A stretch of DNA of 64,000 nt. Origin: Porphyra umbilicalis. Lineage: Eukaryota; Rhodophyta; Bangiophyceae; Bangiales; Bangiaceae. Where the stretch lies: the NCBI GenBank assembly GCA_002049455.2, contig KV918822.1, forward strand, positions 124,001 through 188,000, read 5' to 3'. Position numbers and translations under genes: made by a program. A model generated the notes under the pieces. It saw nothing but the letters and a program-made list of their open reading frames with translations, ran no database searches and was not told the DNA's origin. The first letter of the stretch is position 1, and each line of letters begins with the position of its first letter. Shown here one piece after another: positions 1 to 11,107 of the stretch.

Positions 1-1674
1 CTTGACGCGGCCCGCCCCCCCCGCCACGTACGCCTTGGTCGCCACCTCTAGCAGCTGCCGAAAGGCGGCCGCCACGTCCGTGTGCTCCCACGCGAGCAAG
101 CGTCGGGGGCCGCGCGCGGGCACGGGCGCGGGCGCGACGGGCCTGCCGGCGGCACGGGCGGCGGCGGGGGCCCGCGGCGGCCGCACCCCCGACGGGCTGT
201 CGAGCGACGCGCCGGCGGGCACAGCGGCCGCGTCGGCCGACGCGGAGCGGGGCGTCGGCGGCACCGCGCCGCCGCCGGCGCTGCTGCTACTGCTGTCGCC
301 GCCGCCGCCGCCACCACCGCCGCCGCCGCCGTCGCCGACCGGCGGCCACTCGCCCGACCGCCGACGCCCGCCGTCGAGCAGCGACGCGCGGACGGTTGGC
401 GACACCGAGTCGGCCACACGACGGAGGCGGCTGACGCCCGCCGCGAGCGCGTGCACCGCCCGCCGCGCGGTGCGCTCGTCGTCCCCCTCGAGGCGGCGAA
501 AGGTGGCGACGAGGCGGTCGACGTAGAATTCGTCGACGAGCTCCTCCTCGTCTGCGCTGCCCCCGCCGCCGGGCCCGAGGGCGGGGCCGAGGAGCGGGCC
601 GCCCCGCCCCACCAGCGCGCCGCCCACCCCCCCGCGGGCGAGGGACAGCGCGCCGCCGCCGCCGCCGCCGCCGCCGGGGCCCACCCCCGCGTCCGCGTCG
701 GCCGACAGGGCGGCGGCGGCGGTGGCGGCGGTGACGGCGGTGGCCGAGACGGCCGCCTCCTCCGTGGCCGCCGCCCAGCCGGCGCCCGACTCGAGGGCGG
801 GCAGCAGGACGACGCCCCCGGGGGGCCGCCCGCCCCCCCCCCGCACGTCGTCAAAGCCGTCGACCTCGGGGCGGGCGACAAAGCGCGCGCCGTGGAGCAC
901 CCCAAACGCAGAGCTAAACACCGCCGTCACGTCCGCGTCGGCAAACAGGTCGTCCTCCCCCGCGTCGCTGGTCGCGTCGAGGCAGACGGCCGCCGCGGCA
1001 ACGGCGCCGTCGCCGCCGCCGCCGCCCGCCCCGCCCACACCGACGACGGCGCCGCCACCGCTGCCGTTGCCGCCGCACGCACCGCCACCCGCCGCGGCCG
1101 TTGCCGCACCTGCGGCGGCCGTCGCTGCATCAGTGGGGGCGACGAGCTCGTCAAACGCGCGCCGCTCGGCGAGGGAAAAGTGGAGCCGCGTAAGCGTCGC
1201 CGCGCCCGCGCCGGGCCCCGCCCCGGCCGCCCGCGCGGCGGCGGCGGCGGTGGGGGTGGACCCACGCGCGGGCGCGCCGCCCGTCGTGGACCGCCGCCCG
1301 CCCGACCGTGCGGGGGCGCCCCGACCGCCCACCCCCCCGCTCCCCTCTGACGCGGCGCTCCGCCGCTCGTCGTCGGTGGTGGGCCCGTCGCCCGACTCGG
1401 CGCTGCCGATGGAGCTGCCGCGGCTGCTGCCGCCACCACCGTCGCCGCCGCCGTCCGTGTCCCCATCCTCCCCGCCGCTAATCCCAGAGAGGCTCGCCGC
1501 GTCGACCGGCCGCGCGTCTGCACCCCCGCCGCCGCCGGCAAGAACCGGCGGAAGCACCTTGACGCGGGGGATCACCGCAACCGCCGGCGGTGCGCGGCCG
1601 CCCAGCGGCGGCACCAGCGCAGCGACCACGTCGGCCGGCGGCACACGACCGCCGCCGCCGCCGCCGCTGCTGCC

Positions 1675-1705
<31 letters not shown>

Positions 1706-3744
1706 CCACCACCCCCACCCCCACCACCGCCGTCGCCATCATCCAACAGCGACGACGCGACGGACGGGGGTGAGCTCGGCCCCGGCGACTCGGCGCCAAA
1801 CGAGCGCGTACTACACGCCGACGATTCCGGGACCCCCCCCCCCCCCCCCCCCCCGCCGCCGCCATGGCCCGCCGCGCCGCTCCCGGCGCTGCCGCTCGGC
1901 GCCAAGCCCGGCGGGCGCCCGCCGCCCGCCGCCCGATCGGCCGCCTTGCCGCCCGCCGCCGCCCCAGTGGCGGCGGCTGCGTCGGTGGCGGCCGGCGGGG
2001 CCAGCCCCGCCGGCGGCGCCGGTGGGGGCGACCGCGACGGCGTGCGCAGCGGCGTGTGCGGCGGGGAGCCGGCGGCGGCGGGTGCCACCGCGGGCGCCGC
2101 GTCGACGCGGCGGGTGCGTTTGGGGTGCGCCGCCGGCGGGGGCGGGGGCGGCCGGGGGTGCGGGGGAGGGTCGCCACCGCCGGCGCGGGGGGCCGTTGTG
2201 GGGGCGCCCCCGCCGTTGCCAAAGTCGGCGCCGTCGCCGCTGCCGCTGCCGCTGCCGCAGACGGCGGGGCATGCACGGGGTGCGTGCCCGGCGTGGGGGA
2301 GGGGGCTGCGCGCAGTCGCCGCGGCGGCGTTGCGGGTGCCCCACCTCCCGGCGGCCGCGGGGACGCGGCCACTGCGGCGGCGGCCGATGTGGGCGGTGGT
2401 CGTCGCCGTGGGGACCCCACCACCGCCGCCGCGGCCGAGCCGGGCGGTGGTCCTGGCCGCGGGGACCCCACCACCGCCGCCGCCGCCCAACCGGGCGGTG
2501 GTCCTGGCCGCGGGGACCCCACCACCGCCGCCGCCGCCCAACCGGGCGGTGGTCCTGGCCGCGGGGACCCCACCACCGCCGCCGCCGCCCAACCGGGCGG
2601 TGGTCCTGCCCGCGGGGACCCCACCACCGCCGCCGCCGCCGCCGCCGCAAAACCGGGCGGCGGCCGTGGCCGCGGGGACGTGGCCACCGCCGCGGCGGCC
2701 GCACCGGCCTGCGCCCGTGGCCGCGGCGACGCCGGTGCCGCCGCCGCAGCGGCAGTCACTGGCGGCGGCGGCGGCGCGACGGGGGGCGGCGCCCCCCCCC
2801 CCCGCCCCCCCGCCGGCCGCACCTTGTGTGGGGAGTAGGCGAGGCTCGCCGCCCGCGCGGCGGCGCCCCACGCGGGGGGCGGGGCGGGCGGGGGGGCCCC
2901 GGGCGGGCGCCCGGGCGCCCCCCCCCCCCCCGCCCCCCCCCCCAACCACCATGGCCGCGACGAGCGCCTCCCACGCCCCCGTCGCCGCCTGCACCGACCC
3001 CGCGTCGCCGGCGAGGAGCACCTCCCGGCGGGACCGGTCGAGGAAACACCGGGCGCCCGTCTCGGCCCCGATGCGCGCCGCGGCGGCGGGCGGGTCGGGG
3101 CCAAAGGCGCGGAGGTCGAGGTGCGCCGGCAGCGACACGGACGTGCGCACCATGGAGCCGGGGGTGGGGGGGGGGGGGAGGGGGGGCGGGGGGGGGGGGT
3201 GGCCCCCACCCCCAACCCCACCACCCGCCGCAAAGGAGGGGGGGGGGGGGGGGGGGGTGCGCCTGGTGCGCGTGGTGCGCATACGCGCCGTGCGCGCCGT
3301 GCGCGTGGTGCGCGTGATGGGGATGATGGGGGTGGTGGGGGTGGTGGGGGTGGTGGGGGCCGCCATAAGAAGCCCCGTGGGCGTGGCCCCCGCCGGGGTG
3401 CCCGTGCGCGCCGGCGGCGGCACCGCCGCCGCCGTCGCGCCACGCGGGGACACCCGCAAAGCGTCCACGGCCCGCCGTCGCACCGCCGCCGCCGCCGCCG
3501 CCGCCGACGCCACCGCCGCCACCGGCGGCGGTGGCGGAGCCCCCGTTTGCGCCCCACCCCCCCCCCGCGGGCGGGCGGTGGCGACGCGCCAGCCGCCGCC
3601 GTCGCCGCCAACGGGCGCCACGGGCGGCGGCGGCGCGGCGGCGGGGGCAGACGCCGCCCCCGCCCCCGCCGTGGCGGCGGCCGTCACGGCGGCGCGGGAC
3701 GCCCACGAGCGGCCGCCGCCGCCGCCATACCCGTCCGACGTCAT
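1..3744 (-). CDS. KH-like domain, low-complexity protein (3' end off window)
   Basis: I translated the minus frame that runs off the left edge. It is open from about 3153 to base 1 with no stop. The best start is the ATG at 3742-3744. Residues encoded at about 2955-3150 look like a KH fold, with a helix (RIGAETGARCFLDR), a strand (REVLLAGD) and a final helix (VQAATGAWEALVAAM). The usual GXXG loop reads GPDP, so nucleic-acid binding is uncertain. Next come Gly/Pro/Ala-rich tracts, a PKRTRR basic cluster (near 2110), and structured-looking pieces such as LTRLHFSLAERRAFDELV (near 1170) and ELVDEFYVDRLVATFRRL (near 510). Between about 3560 and 3215 a His/Pro-rich reading (GHAHGASYGGPHHPHH) lies in a neighbouring frame, so at least two homopolymer indels separate the ATG from the KH frame. 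Function unknown; an RNA-associated role is only inferred. Confidence 0.55.
2388..2660. repeat. 51-bp in-frame minisatellite in the KH-like gene
   Basis: About five 51 bp units in tandem. The period is a multiple of three, so in the minus coding frame each unit encodes 17 residues (GVPAARTTARLGGGGGG) and copy-number change keeps the frame. Confidence 0.75.
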
Positions 3745-5033
3745 GTCGGGGGGGGGCGGCGGAGGGGGGTGGCCGCAACGACCGGGGGGGAAAGAAAAGG
3801 CGGGGGGGGGGGGGGGGGGAGGGCGCGGGGAGGGAGACGGGTAGCGGGGCGGCCGACGCGGCAACGACGCCGGCCGTGGAGGGTGCCCGTCCCACAAGAA
3901 TGGGGGCGGAGGGGGGGGGGGCACGGACGCCGACCCGCGCCGGCACCGACGGGCGGCGGCGGTGGGGGCGCGTCGACCCGCGCGGCGGCGGCGGCGGCGG
4001 CGGCGGACGCGGCGGCGACGGCGGCGGGCGGCGGACGCGGCGGCGGCGCTCGCGGTGGCGCCAGCGTCAGCGGCGCTGGCAGGGCAATCGCCCCCCCCCC
4101 CCCCCCCCCCCCCCTGTTTGCGGCGGGGGCCCGGAAAAGGATGGCGCGGCCACCGCACGCCCCCGCGCCCCGTGGTGTGACCTGCCTGGGCGGAGAGGCG
4201 CGCGCCCCGCGGCGGCGGGGGGTTCCCAGGGGGGGGCCACGTGGGCGCCCGACTTGCACCGCGCTCGACGGTCGACCCGGTCACGGGCCGTGACTCACGG
4301 CGGGCGCGGCGGTGGTCGGCCATATTTTGCCGCCCGCCGCCGGCCGTGGGGGTGGAATGACCGTGACCGCCCCGAATCCATTTCTTCGCGTCGCGCTGGA
4401 GAAAATACGGGGGGGGGGCGTGGCGGGAAAGAGGGCGCCGGCCCGCCAGACACGCGGACGCGGCCACGGCTGGAGGCCAAAAAGGTCAGACGCACGTCTT
4501 TTCCGCGCCGCTCGGCAGCTTGTGCGGGCCCAATTCCGACGATTCCGCCCGACGCATGCATCCGCGGTTGGAGCACGCCGCGTCACGGATCATCCGCAAC
4601 GCCACAGATGATGTGTGGCGTTGCCGCGTCACGGGTGTGGGGCGTTGCCGCGGCCGTGGCGACCTGCCACCCGCCCCCGACCGGCCGTTGCGGACAGCGT
4701 CAGGCGGCACGCCTGCGGCTGGAGGAAATGGCGGGCGCCGCCCTGTACAGGATGGCTGTCATCGGCGCGCCGTCAGTGTTGCCACCCCCGCCATCGGGTT
4801 GTCGTGTCGGGGGACAGCGCAGCAAGAGAACAAAAAAAAAAGAAGGGGGTGCGCGAGTTCGCGGTGGCTGCCGCCGACGCGCGTCGACGCGGCCGCCCCC
4901 TATACGCCTGCCGAGAGGACGTTGCCAAAAAAAAAAACGCGAAGCAGAAACAGCGCTCGCGCCACGACCGCGTCGTCGTCCGTCCCCCCCCCCTACCCCC
5001 CCCGCCGCCGCCGCCCCCCCCCCCATCCGGCCC
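3745..5033. other. Intergenic, no gene seen
   Basis: Between two minus-strand genes, so it should hold the promoter of the KH-like gene and the 3' end of the haloperoxidase-like gene. It contains long C, G and A runs (for example C runs near 4090 and 5020, A runs near 4830 and 4930). I see no convincing coding frame, TATA element or RNA gene. Confidence 0.5.
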
Positions 5034-6667
5034 TTATTCGTCACACGGAGGCAGCCCCGCGCCGGCGGCGCCCGCGAAACAGGCAATCCGCTGCATGACC
5101 TCCTGCGCGAGCCCCTCGCACGCGGCCTCCCCCGCCGGAATGGACGGCCGAAAGTGCACGCCCGTCCACAGGCGGCTCGCCGAACACGCTTCCGCAATTT
5201 CCGCCGGCCGCGCAAACGTCACCGTCAGGTCCGTCGCCGGCACGCCGCCGCCCGAAAAGCCGGCGGGGAACTCGCGGGTGACCGGCACCGCCGCGTCGAC
5301 GCCGCCAACGTACTGGCCAAACACCTCGGCGCCGACTTTGCAGAGGCAGGCGGACGCGGACGGGTACTCTGAGTGGGGCATGATGCGGAGGAAGGGCGCC
5401 CACTCCTTGAGCGGCATGGACGTCGGGCCGGGGGCCGTCGGACCCCCATCCGCCGTCACGACCGTGTCGCCCCCGAAGAGCGCGGCCATGACCGACGGCG
5501 GGCGGATGGCGTCGGCGTCGAGTTTGGCGCGCCACAGCAGGATCATGGCGTCGTAGAGGGCGCCGTTGGAGGCGTGCTCAAAGACCATGAGCTGGGGGAG
5601 GGTCAAGCCCGACACCACCGCCGCGTCCTGCACGAGCGGCCCGATGGAGAAGAGCTTGTTGTCAAACCACCGCCCGAGCGCCCGCCGCGTGTCGTTGAGC
5701 GCCGCCGACTGGTCGAGGACGGCCACCGACTCGGCGCACAGCAGGCGCAGCGTCGCCCGGTGCTTGGCGTTCATGCCAAAGGGCCAGCCGCCGGGCGGCG
5801 CGCCCGCCGGGTGGCCGGCGGGCGGGCAGCCGCGGGCGACCATGCGGCGCGTCAGCTTGGCCTCGTACGGCGCCGGCACGGCGGCGGCGCGGGCGGCGAG
5901 CGCCGCCGCGTCGAGCACCGCCGGCAGCGCGCGGGACGCTTGCGGCGCCGTAATGCGCTGCGCCACGTACGTGCCGCGGCCAACAAGGTCCTCGACGAGG
6001 GGCAACCAACGGGTAAACACCCGCGGCTTGTCGGGCTTGTTGATCGGCTTGTACCCGGTCACCACATCCGCAAAGGGCGCCGGGTTAAACGTCCGCCCGC
6101 CGTCGGTGCCCGCCTCGTTAAAGCCGTCGACGGCCAGCCGGTCGCGGATGATGCGGCGCGCGAGCACGTGGCCGTGGCACACCGCCTCGGCGGGCGGCGA
6201 CGAGTCGGCACACGTGGTGGAGAGGGGCAGGGTGATGCCGAGCACTGCCTGCGCGGCGCCCGCCACCTGCACCTCTGCGGTGGCGCCGTACAGGTGGTTG
6301 GCAATGGCGAGCATGGACCCCCCCGCCGCCAGCGCCAGCTGCTCGTCCGTGCGCAACGCCGGCGGCGCGCGGTCCCCGTCGGGCACGTCGTCCCCGTCGG
6401 CCGTCTTGGCGCTCGCATCGTCACTGTAGACGGGGATGGCGTTGAACCAGGCGCGGGAAAAGGCGGCGGTGGCGCGGAGCTGGAAGGGCACCTCGTCCCG
6501 CGCGACAAACGGGCCGAGGGCGCCGACGAGGAAGAAGGGGAGGGGGGGGATGGAGGGGGGGAGGGGTGGCACCCCGCCTTGCAGTTGCGCGCCGACGGGG
6601 GTGGGGGGGTGGCCGCCGCCGCCACCGCGGCGGCGGCGGCGGCGAGGAGCGCGCCACGGCGCGCCAT
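5034..6667 (-). CDS. Vanadium haloperoxidase / PAP2-fold related protein
   Basis: The frame is open from about 6530 to the TAA at 5034. Three elements match the vanadium haloperoxidase/PAP2 superfamily in order: a basic segment GYKPINKPDKPRVFTRW (about 6006-6056), MPHSEYPSASACLC (about 5346-5390) and SRLWTGVHF (about 5151-5178). The last fits the SRxxxGxH motif. In the middle motif the usual PSGH reads PSAS, so the histidine expected to act in catalysis is missing; activity is doubtful. The best N-terminus is the ATG at 6665-6667, whose frame gives a hydrophobic signal-like stretch (MARRGALLAAAAAAVAAAA). It must join the main frame across the G-rich runs at 6535-6600, so an indel or small intron is required there. 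Likely secreted or extracytoplasmic (inferred). Confidence 0.7.
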
Positions 6668-7382
6668 GGTGCGTGGGAGAGTGGGTGGGGGTTTGGTGGG
6701 GGGGGTGGGCGACCGCCCTGGAAGGGAGTGTCTGGCCGACGCGGCGACGGGTGGTGTGTGGCGCGCCCCGGCTCGGACGGTCCGCGGCGGCGGGCGGCGG
6801 CTCTTTATGCGCCGCCGGTGGGGCGGCGCGCGACGCAAACAGCATCTGCGGTGGCGTTGGGGGTCGCACGTGGGTGGTGGCGTTGGGGGTCGCACCGCAC
6901 CGGGCGCGCGCGGGGGCGGCGCCGCAAACACCCCCACCTGCGCACGCCCACAGGCGCCGCGCCGGTCGGCGAGCCCCACCCGCGCGCACATGCGACGGGC
7001 TCAGCACGGGCAGTGACCGGGAATGAGGCCAGGCTGCCCGCGGGGGCCTTGCACGGGCACGCCCCCAGGCGGGGCTGCCAACCGCGGCCGCTGCCCCCCC
7101 CAGCGCCGACAGACCCGTCGCGGACGGTGCCGTGGCGGTGCCGCCGTTGCCAGGGGAGCTCGCGGCGCCATCACCCCCTCTGGGGCACCCGGATGCCCCC
7201 CCACCGGTGGGTGGGGGGGCATCCGCGGCGGCGAGCGGTCCCTCCGCGGCGGTCGGCGCATCTGAGGGTGGACCGCCGTCGCGTTTCGGCGGACTGCACA
7301 CCGGCGGCCGGCGCCCCGCGTGGCGGTTGCGGCTGGGGAGTGCCCCCCAGCAGCCGAGACCCGCCGACCGTGGAAACGGGCC

Positions 7383-7452
7383 GCCTGTCAAAGACCGACT
7401 TGAAATCAGTGCGGTGTGGCCCAGTGGCTTCCTGACAGTCGGTGCGACAGGC
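7383..7452. other. Nested 70-nt hairpin, possible structured RNA
   Basis: An outer 7 bp stem (GCCTGTC at 7383-7389 with GACAGGC at 7446-7452) encloses a 6 bp stem (CCGACT at 7395-7400 with AGTCGG at 7437-7442), both perfect. The inside contains TGGCCCAGTGG, which fits a pol III A-box, but no B-box (GGTTCGA) follows, so it is not a normal tRNA. Confidence 0.35.
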
Positions 7453-7783
7453 AAAGCCGCCTCGGGACGCTCGTGCCAGACTCAGTCAGCCCGCCGCGGT
7501 CGGTCAGCCTAGGGCAGGCCGGCCGCAAGTCCACCAAACAGCACCTCGCGCGCGCGTGGGGCGCGCGCGCCGGTCATCCACCGACGCGCGCCGGACAGGC
7601 CCGGTGCCGCCTCCATGGCCACGGATACGCGGAATGTGTCCCGATTCTGGCCAATTGCGCGCGACCACCGGGCGGCGGACCTTGCAATGCGCACCAGTCC
7701 ACGTGAAGCGAGGTGTGGAGCAGGCAACCAGAGCCAGGCCCCGCCGATGGGCCGCCCAGTGGGCCCGCCCGAGATTCGCCAAA

Positions 7784-8581
7784 CTAAGGTTGGCATTTAC
7801 CGAACGTTGCGACTCTGGATACCGCTTCCCAATCGGTATACCGATTTACATATTTCGTACCGATGTATCGGTATGTTTAGTTTCATACTTAATCCAATTT
7901 TTGGGATGTGTAGTTGGAGCACCACTCGCGTTTGCACCCTCTCTGACAGACCACCACATGACCCGACCGTACCAACTGCTCGCCTCTGCACTCCACCCAA
8001 CCAGCGCCACGACCGCGACCGTGCCTAACCTGGGCTAGCTTAGACCCGTCCCTTCGCCCCCCGTCAATGAGTCTCTTGCATGCCAAGCCAAGCCAAGCCC
8101 TTTTTTCCTCATGCATCAATGCCCACATATCGATAGCAAACGCTCGGCCACTCTGCTGCCAACAGTATGACCCAAAGGAAGCTTGGTCACGCGGTAGTTG
8201 CGCAACCGCCACACTCCCTTTCAGAGATACCCAGGCACGTCACGAGATGGCAGTGCGCACCCTTGCTCGGGCAGAGCGGGCCACCTGGACTGGCGCGGGA
8301 GGGTCTGCTTGCCAGACACGGGTGCCTTGTGCGCTCACTATCGTATGTATCGCGGCTGGTTTTCTGGTCTGTCTTGTCGGTGACAAAGATATAGTGGGTG
8401 TATTAAGTGCCTCGCTCGTTGTGTGGCATCGGTCGAGTTCCTCCCATGCTTAAATATCAACTTAAGTACCATACCAATATATATCGACCGTTGAGCGAAT
8501 GGCCGGTACCGATTATCGATCGGGATACCGACCCTTGCCGATTTCGTTTATCGACCAGGTACACCGATATGCAAACCTTAG
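7784..8581. mobile_element. Degenerate inverted-repeat element, ~800 bp
   Basis: The left end reads CTAAGGTTGGCATTTACCG, and the reverse complement of the right end begins CTAAGGTTTGCATATCGG. Both flanks then carry ACCGAT-rich sequence, including a perfect palindrome at 7832-7845 (ATCGGTATACCGAT). No coding capacity seen. It could be an old MITE or a chance inverted pair; no clear target duplication was found. Confidence 0.35.
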
Positions 8582-9644
8582 CCAAACAGCGTGTGTTCCC
8601 GCTCGGCCAACGGATGCGTTGACGTATGGCCGCCGAGGCAGCGAGGCCGGGGGCCCTCTCCACGCTGTGCCGCATCCACTTTGATGTTGTCCGCTGCACG
8701 TGAGGGGTACGTACGCCCCGCACGAGTTTCCTGACAGTGGCCGACCGATTGCCGTTGTTAGTCAGCTCGACCCGCCGCCTTCGACAGTGGGATTGCGGGT
8801 CAGTCCCGCGGAGCCACGAGTACAGTACGTTGAAGCCGCTTCTTCAGTCTGTCGAGCACTTTACTGGCCGCGATGTGGAGCGCTGCTCCTATACGTTTGT
8901 ACCACCGCCTCGGTGTGTCTCGGCGGACGAGTTGACTGTGGTTGGCCATCGACAAGCAAACGTTGTGGCCGCTGCGTCACGGGCATGAGCTCGTCCTCAT
9001 TTCGCGGTTGGTCATACAACGGACATAAAGACGGCATTGTCACGTATGAGCAACGTATGGCCCGCTCCGCCGAGTAAGGTCAGCGGGAGAAGGAGTGATG
9101 CCCCATGTCAGCAGTGGTCCCTGTCGCGCGCTGCGTGCCACGCTTGTTTTCCTCTCGCAAGTGTCCCGGCGGCAGCAAGGTCCACTGCAGCCGCCAAGAT
9201 CCCAGGGCCGCCCGGCCTAAAGTGCGCATTACACCACTGTTTGGTAGCCGAGGCGCTCCCACGTGCAGGTGGTGCAGCATTTGCCACTGGGGGCGAGTGT
9301 CGTGACTCGTAACGAACCGTGGACTCGCGTGACCTCGTGTGCGAGTCGAAACGTACGTGAGGCCACGTTTTCGAGCTGTTGACACGGCAGCTCCATCCGG
9401 GTGAGTCAGCTCGGGGATAACTTGGAGAGCCAGAGAAGCTCCCACCCACTCTCTCTCAGTGTCTTGTCAGGACGTCAAGCAAGTCTGCCCACGTAGTCCC
9501 ATGAGGCAGCGGGTAACGGGCAGCGGGCGGTTTTCACTTTACGACAGGCAGACTGATATGATGCTTCGTCGCGCTGTCGAGAACCCGTTGCACTTGACCA
9601 TTTGGGGACCTGTCCCCGCCCTTTGTTATCCTCAGGGCCCGCCC

Positions 9645-9943
9645 CTAGTGTCTATTCTACCGCAAAATGGCATCAAATGATGCCCGGTGGTGCATCATTT
9701 GACCTCTCACAGGGCCAGATAACGACTGTTCGACCCCCCTTTTTTGGCGTCTGGAGCACCCCCCGTTTGTGTCCGTAGCACAATGGCTCCGAGTTCCCCC
9801 AAGAGTAACAAGACATCTCTGAGTCTGTTTCTGTTGTCAAAAGGAACGCGCGAGGCCGGGAAGCACGAAAAAAATGGTGCCTAAAAAGTGCATCAAATGA
9901 TGCCCAGGGCATCAAATGATGCACTCGGTAGAATAGACACTAG
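9645..9943. mobile_element. MITE with 18-bp inverted ends and likely TA target duplication
   Basis: The left end CTAGTGTCTATTCTACCG (9645-9662) is the exact reverse complement of CGGTAGAATAGACACTAG (9926-9943). If the terminal repeat starts at GTGTCT, a TA dinucleotide flanks both sides, as for Tc1/mariner or Stowaway-type insertions. Just inside each end are copies of the near-palindromic word GCATCAAATGATGC. At 299 bp with no ORF, the element must be non-autonomous. Confidence 0.8.
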
Positions 9944-10225
9944 AACTGATGCTGCCCCCGTCGTGTCAGCCCGCCAGAACTCACGTGCCCGGTACATGCG
10001 GTGAGAGCGAGGTGTGTCGCTCCCGCACAAGCCTTCCACACCACAGTTGCCTCCAAGCGTACGAGAGGACAACAATGGCAATGACGACAACGTTCTACCG
10101 AAATGAAGTACGCCGCAAGGAAGTCCCCGCCTTCCTGCGCGCCGGGCCCACGGCACCCCCGCACTCCCTTGCTCCATCCCCCAACTAGCCCGACTCCGGC
10201 CATCCCATCCCCCCAACCCCCCCCC

Positions 10226-11107
10226 TCAAGCCAACAACCGCTCCCTCACCACCGTCGCACCCGTTACCATAAACAGCGTTTGCCAAATGCCCAGCCCGAG
10301 GCGAGGCAACACACCCTGGAAGAGACCACGGGCGCCATTCTCCTTGACAATCATCCGCCACACGCCGACCATTCCCAGGGGCGTCTGCCCCGCCGCCGCC
10401 CGCGCCTGCCCCTCAATGCGGGCAACCTCAAACGGGTGGTTCCAACAGCTGAGCGTGCCGCCCATGACCCCACACGCCAGCTCCTCCCCCCCCGTTAGAC
10501 GCTCGCCCTCTGCCTTGCCCTTCCACACGCGCATCCGGTGGCGGACGCCGTCGGTGAAGCCCTGGCGGCTCGCCCAGTTGGTCGCCTGCCGAAACGCAAT
10601 CGCGGTACCGCCCGGGTAAAAGCCCTTGAGGCCTTTGGCGCGGAAGGTGTCCCGCACAATGGTCAACGCTGACCGGGAGCCGTCGCCCGTCACCGCCGCG
10701 GTGACGACAAACGTGCACGGGCCCATGACGACCGTTTGGCACACGCCGCCGCCGGCGCCCGCGAGGATGCCGGCGGCCATAGGGTGGAGGCCCGCCGACC
10801 GGCCAGCGTCGCCGAGGGCCTCCTTGGCAACCATCAGCACCGCGCCCTTGGAGGCTGACTCGACCATCTTGGGGGAAAAGCCCTGCCAAAAGGCGCCGAC
10901 GCCGCCGACCATGGGGGACTTTGGCGACGCCGCCGCGCCCGTTGCGTACACGGCGCGGAAGGCTGACACCGTGGATTCGGTGCGGTAGCGGCCCATGCGG
11001 GTCTTCCACACCTCAAAGGGCAGACCAAGGGTGGCCGCTTCGACCATCTGCAGCACTGCGCCGTTGCGGACGTCGGTGAGGGACTTAGTGGAGCCGCCGC
11101 CCGCCAT
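10226..11107 (-). CDS. YHM2: Mitochondrial carrier, YHM2 type (citrate/2-oxoglutarate)
   Basis: A 293-residue intact protein, the normal length for the mitochondrial carrier family. The ATG is at 11105-11107 and the stop is TGA. The three repeats carry PFEVWKTRM near residue 30, a non-canonical second signature (MGPCTFVVTA) and HPFEVARIEGQ near residue 223. The odd second repeat, the stretch ASKGAVLMVAKEAL and the later RQATNWASRQGF closely follow the yeast YHM2 pattern rather than ADP/ATP or phosphate carriers. YHM2 exchanges citrate for 2-oxoglutarate across the inner mitochondrial membrane; substrate transfer to this protein is inferred from motif similarity. It is divergent to RPS20, with 848 bp between the two starts. 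No frameshift or intron is needed. Confidence 0.85.
   Translation of the reverse strand: MAGGGSTKSLTDVRNGAVLQMVEAATLGLPFEVWKTRMGRYRTESTVSAFRAVYATGAAASPKSPMVGGVGAFWQGFSPKMVESASKGAVLMVAKEALGDAGRSAGLHPMAAGILAGAGGGVCQTVVMGPCTFVVTAAVTGDGSRSALTIVRDTFRAKGLKGFYPGGTAIAFRQATNWASRQGFTDGVRHRMRVWKGKAEGERLTGGEELACGVMGGTLSCWNHPFEVARIEGQARAAAGQTPLGMVGVWRMIVKENGARGLFQGVLPRLGLGIWQTLFMVTGATVVRERLLA

Larger units (their letters stand above)
6668..9644. other. Gene-free region with inverted-repeat structures
   Basis: No supported gene. The base composition is more balanced than in the genes. It holds the hairpin at 7383-7452, a degenerate inverted-repeat element at 7784-8581 and clusters of the word TACCGAT near 7830-7875 and 8505-8570. 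The promoter of the haloperoxidase-like gene should lie at its left edge. Confidence 0.5.

Noticed and set aside
722-3844. 1,040-codon plus-strand ORF and other long frames in 1-4.3 kb
   Set aside because: Composition is Pro/Ala/Arg low complexity from GC bias. The minus frame has KH-like and other structured segments, so these are shadows.
7408-7425. tRNA A-box TGGCCCAGTGG, possible permuted tRNA
   Set aside because: No B-box or T-loop in either order, so only the hairpin is reported.
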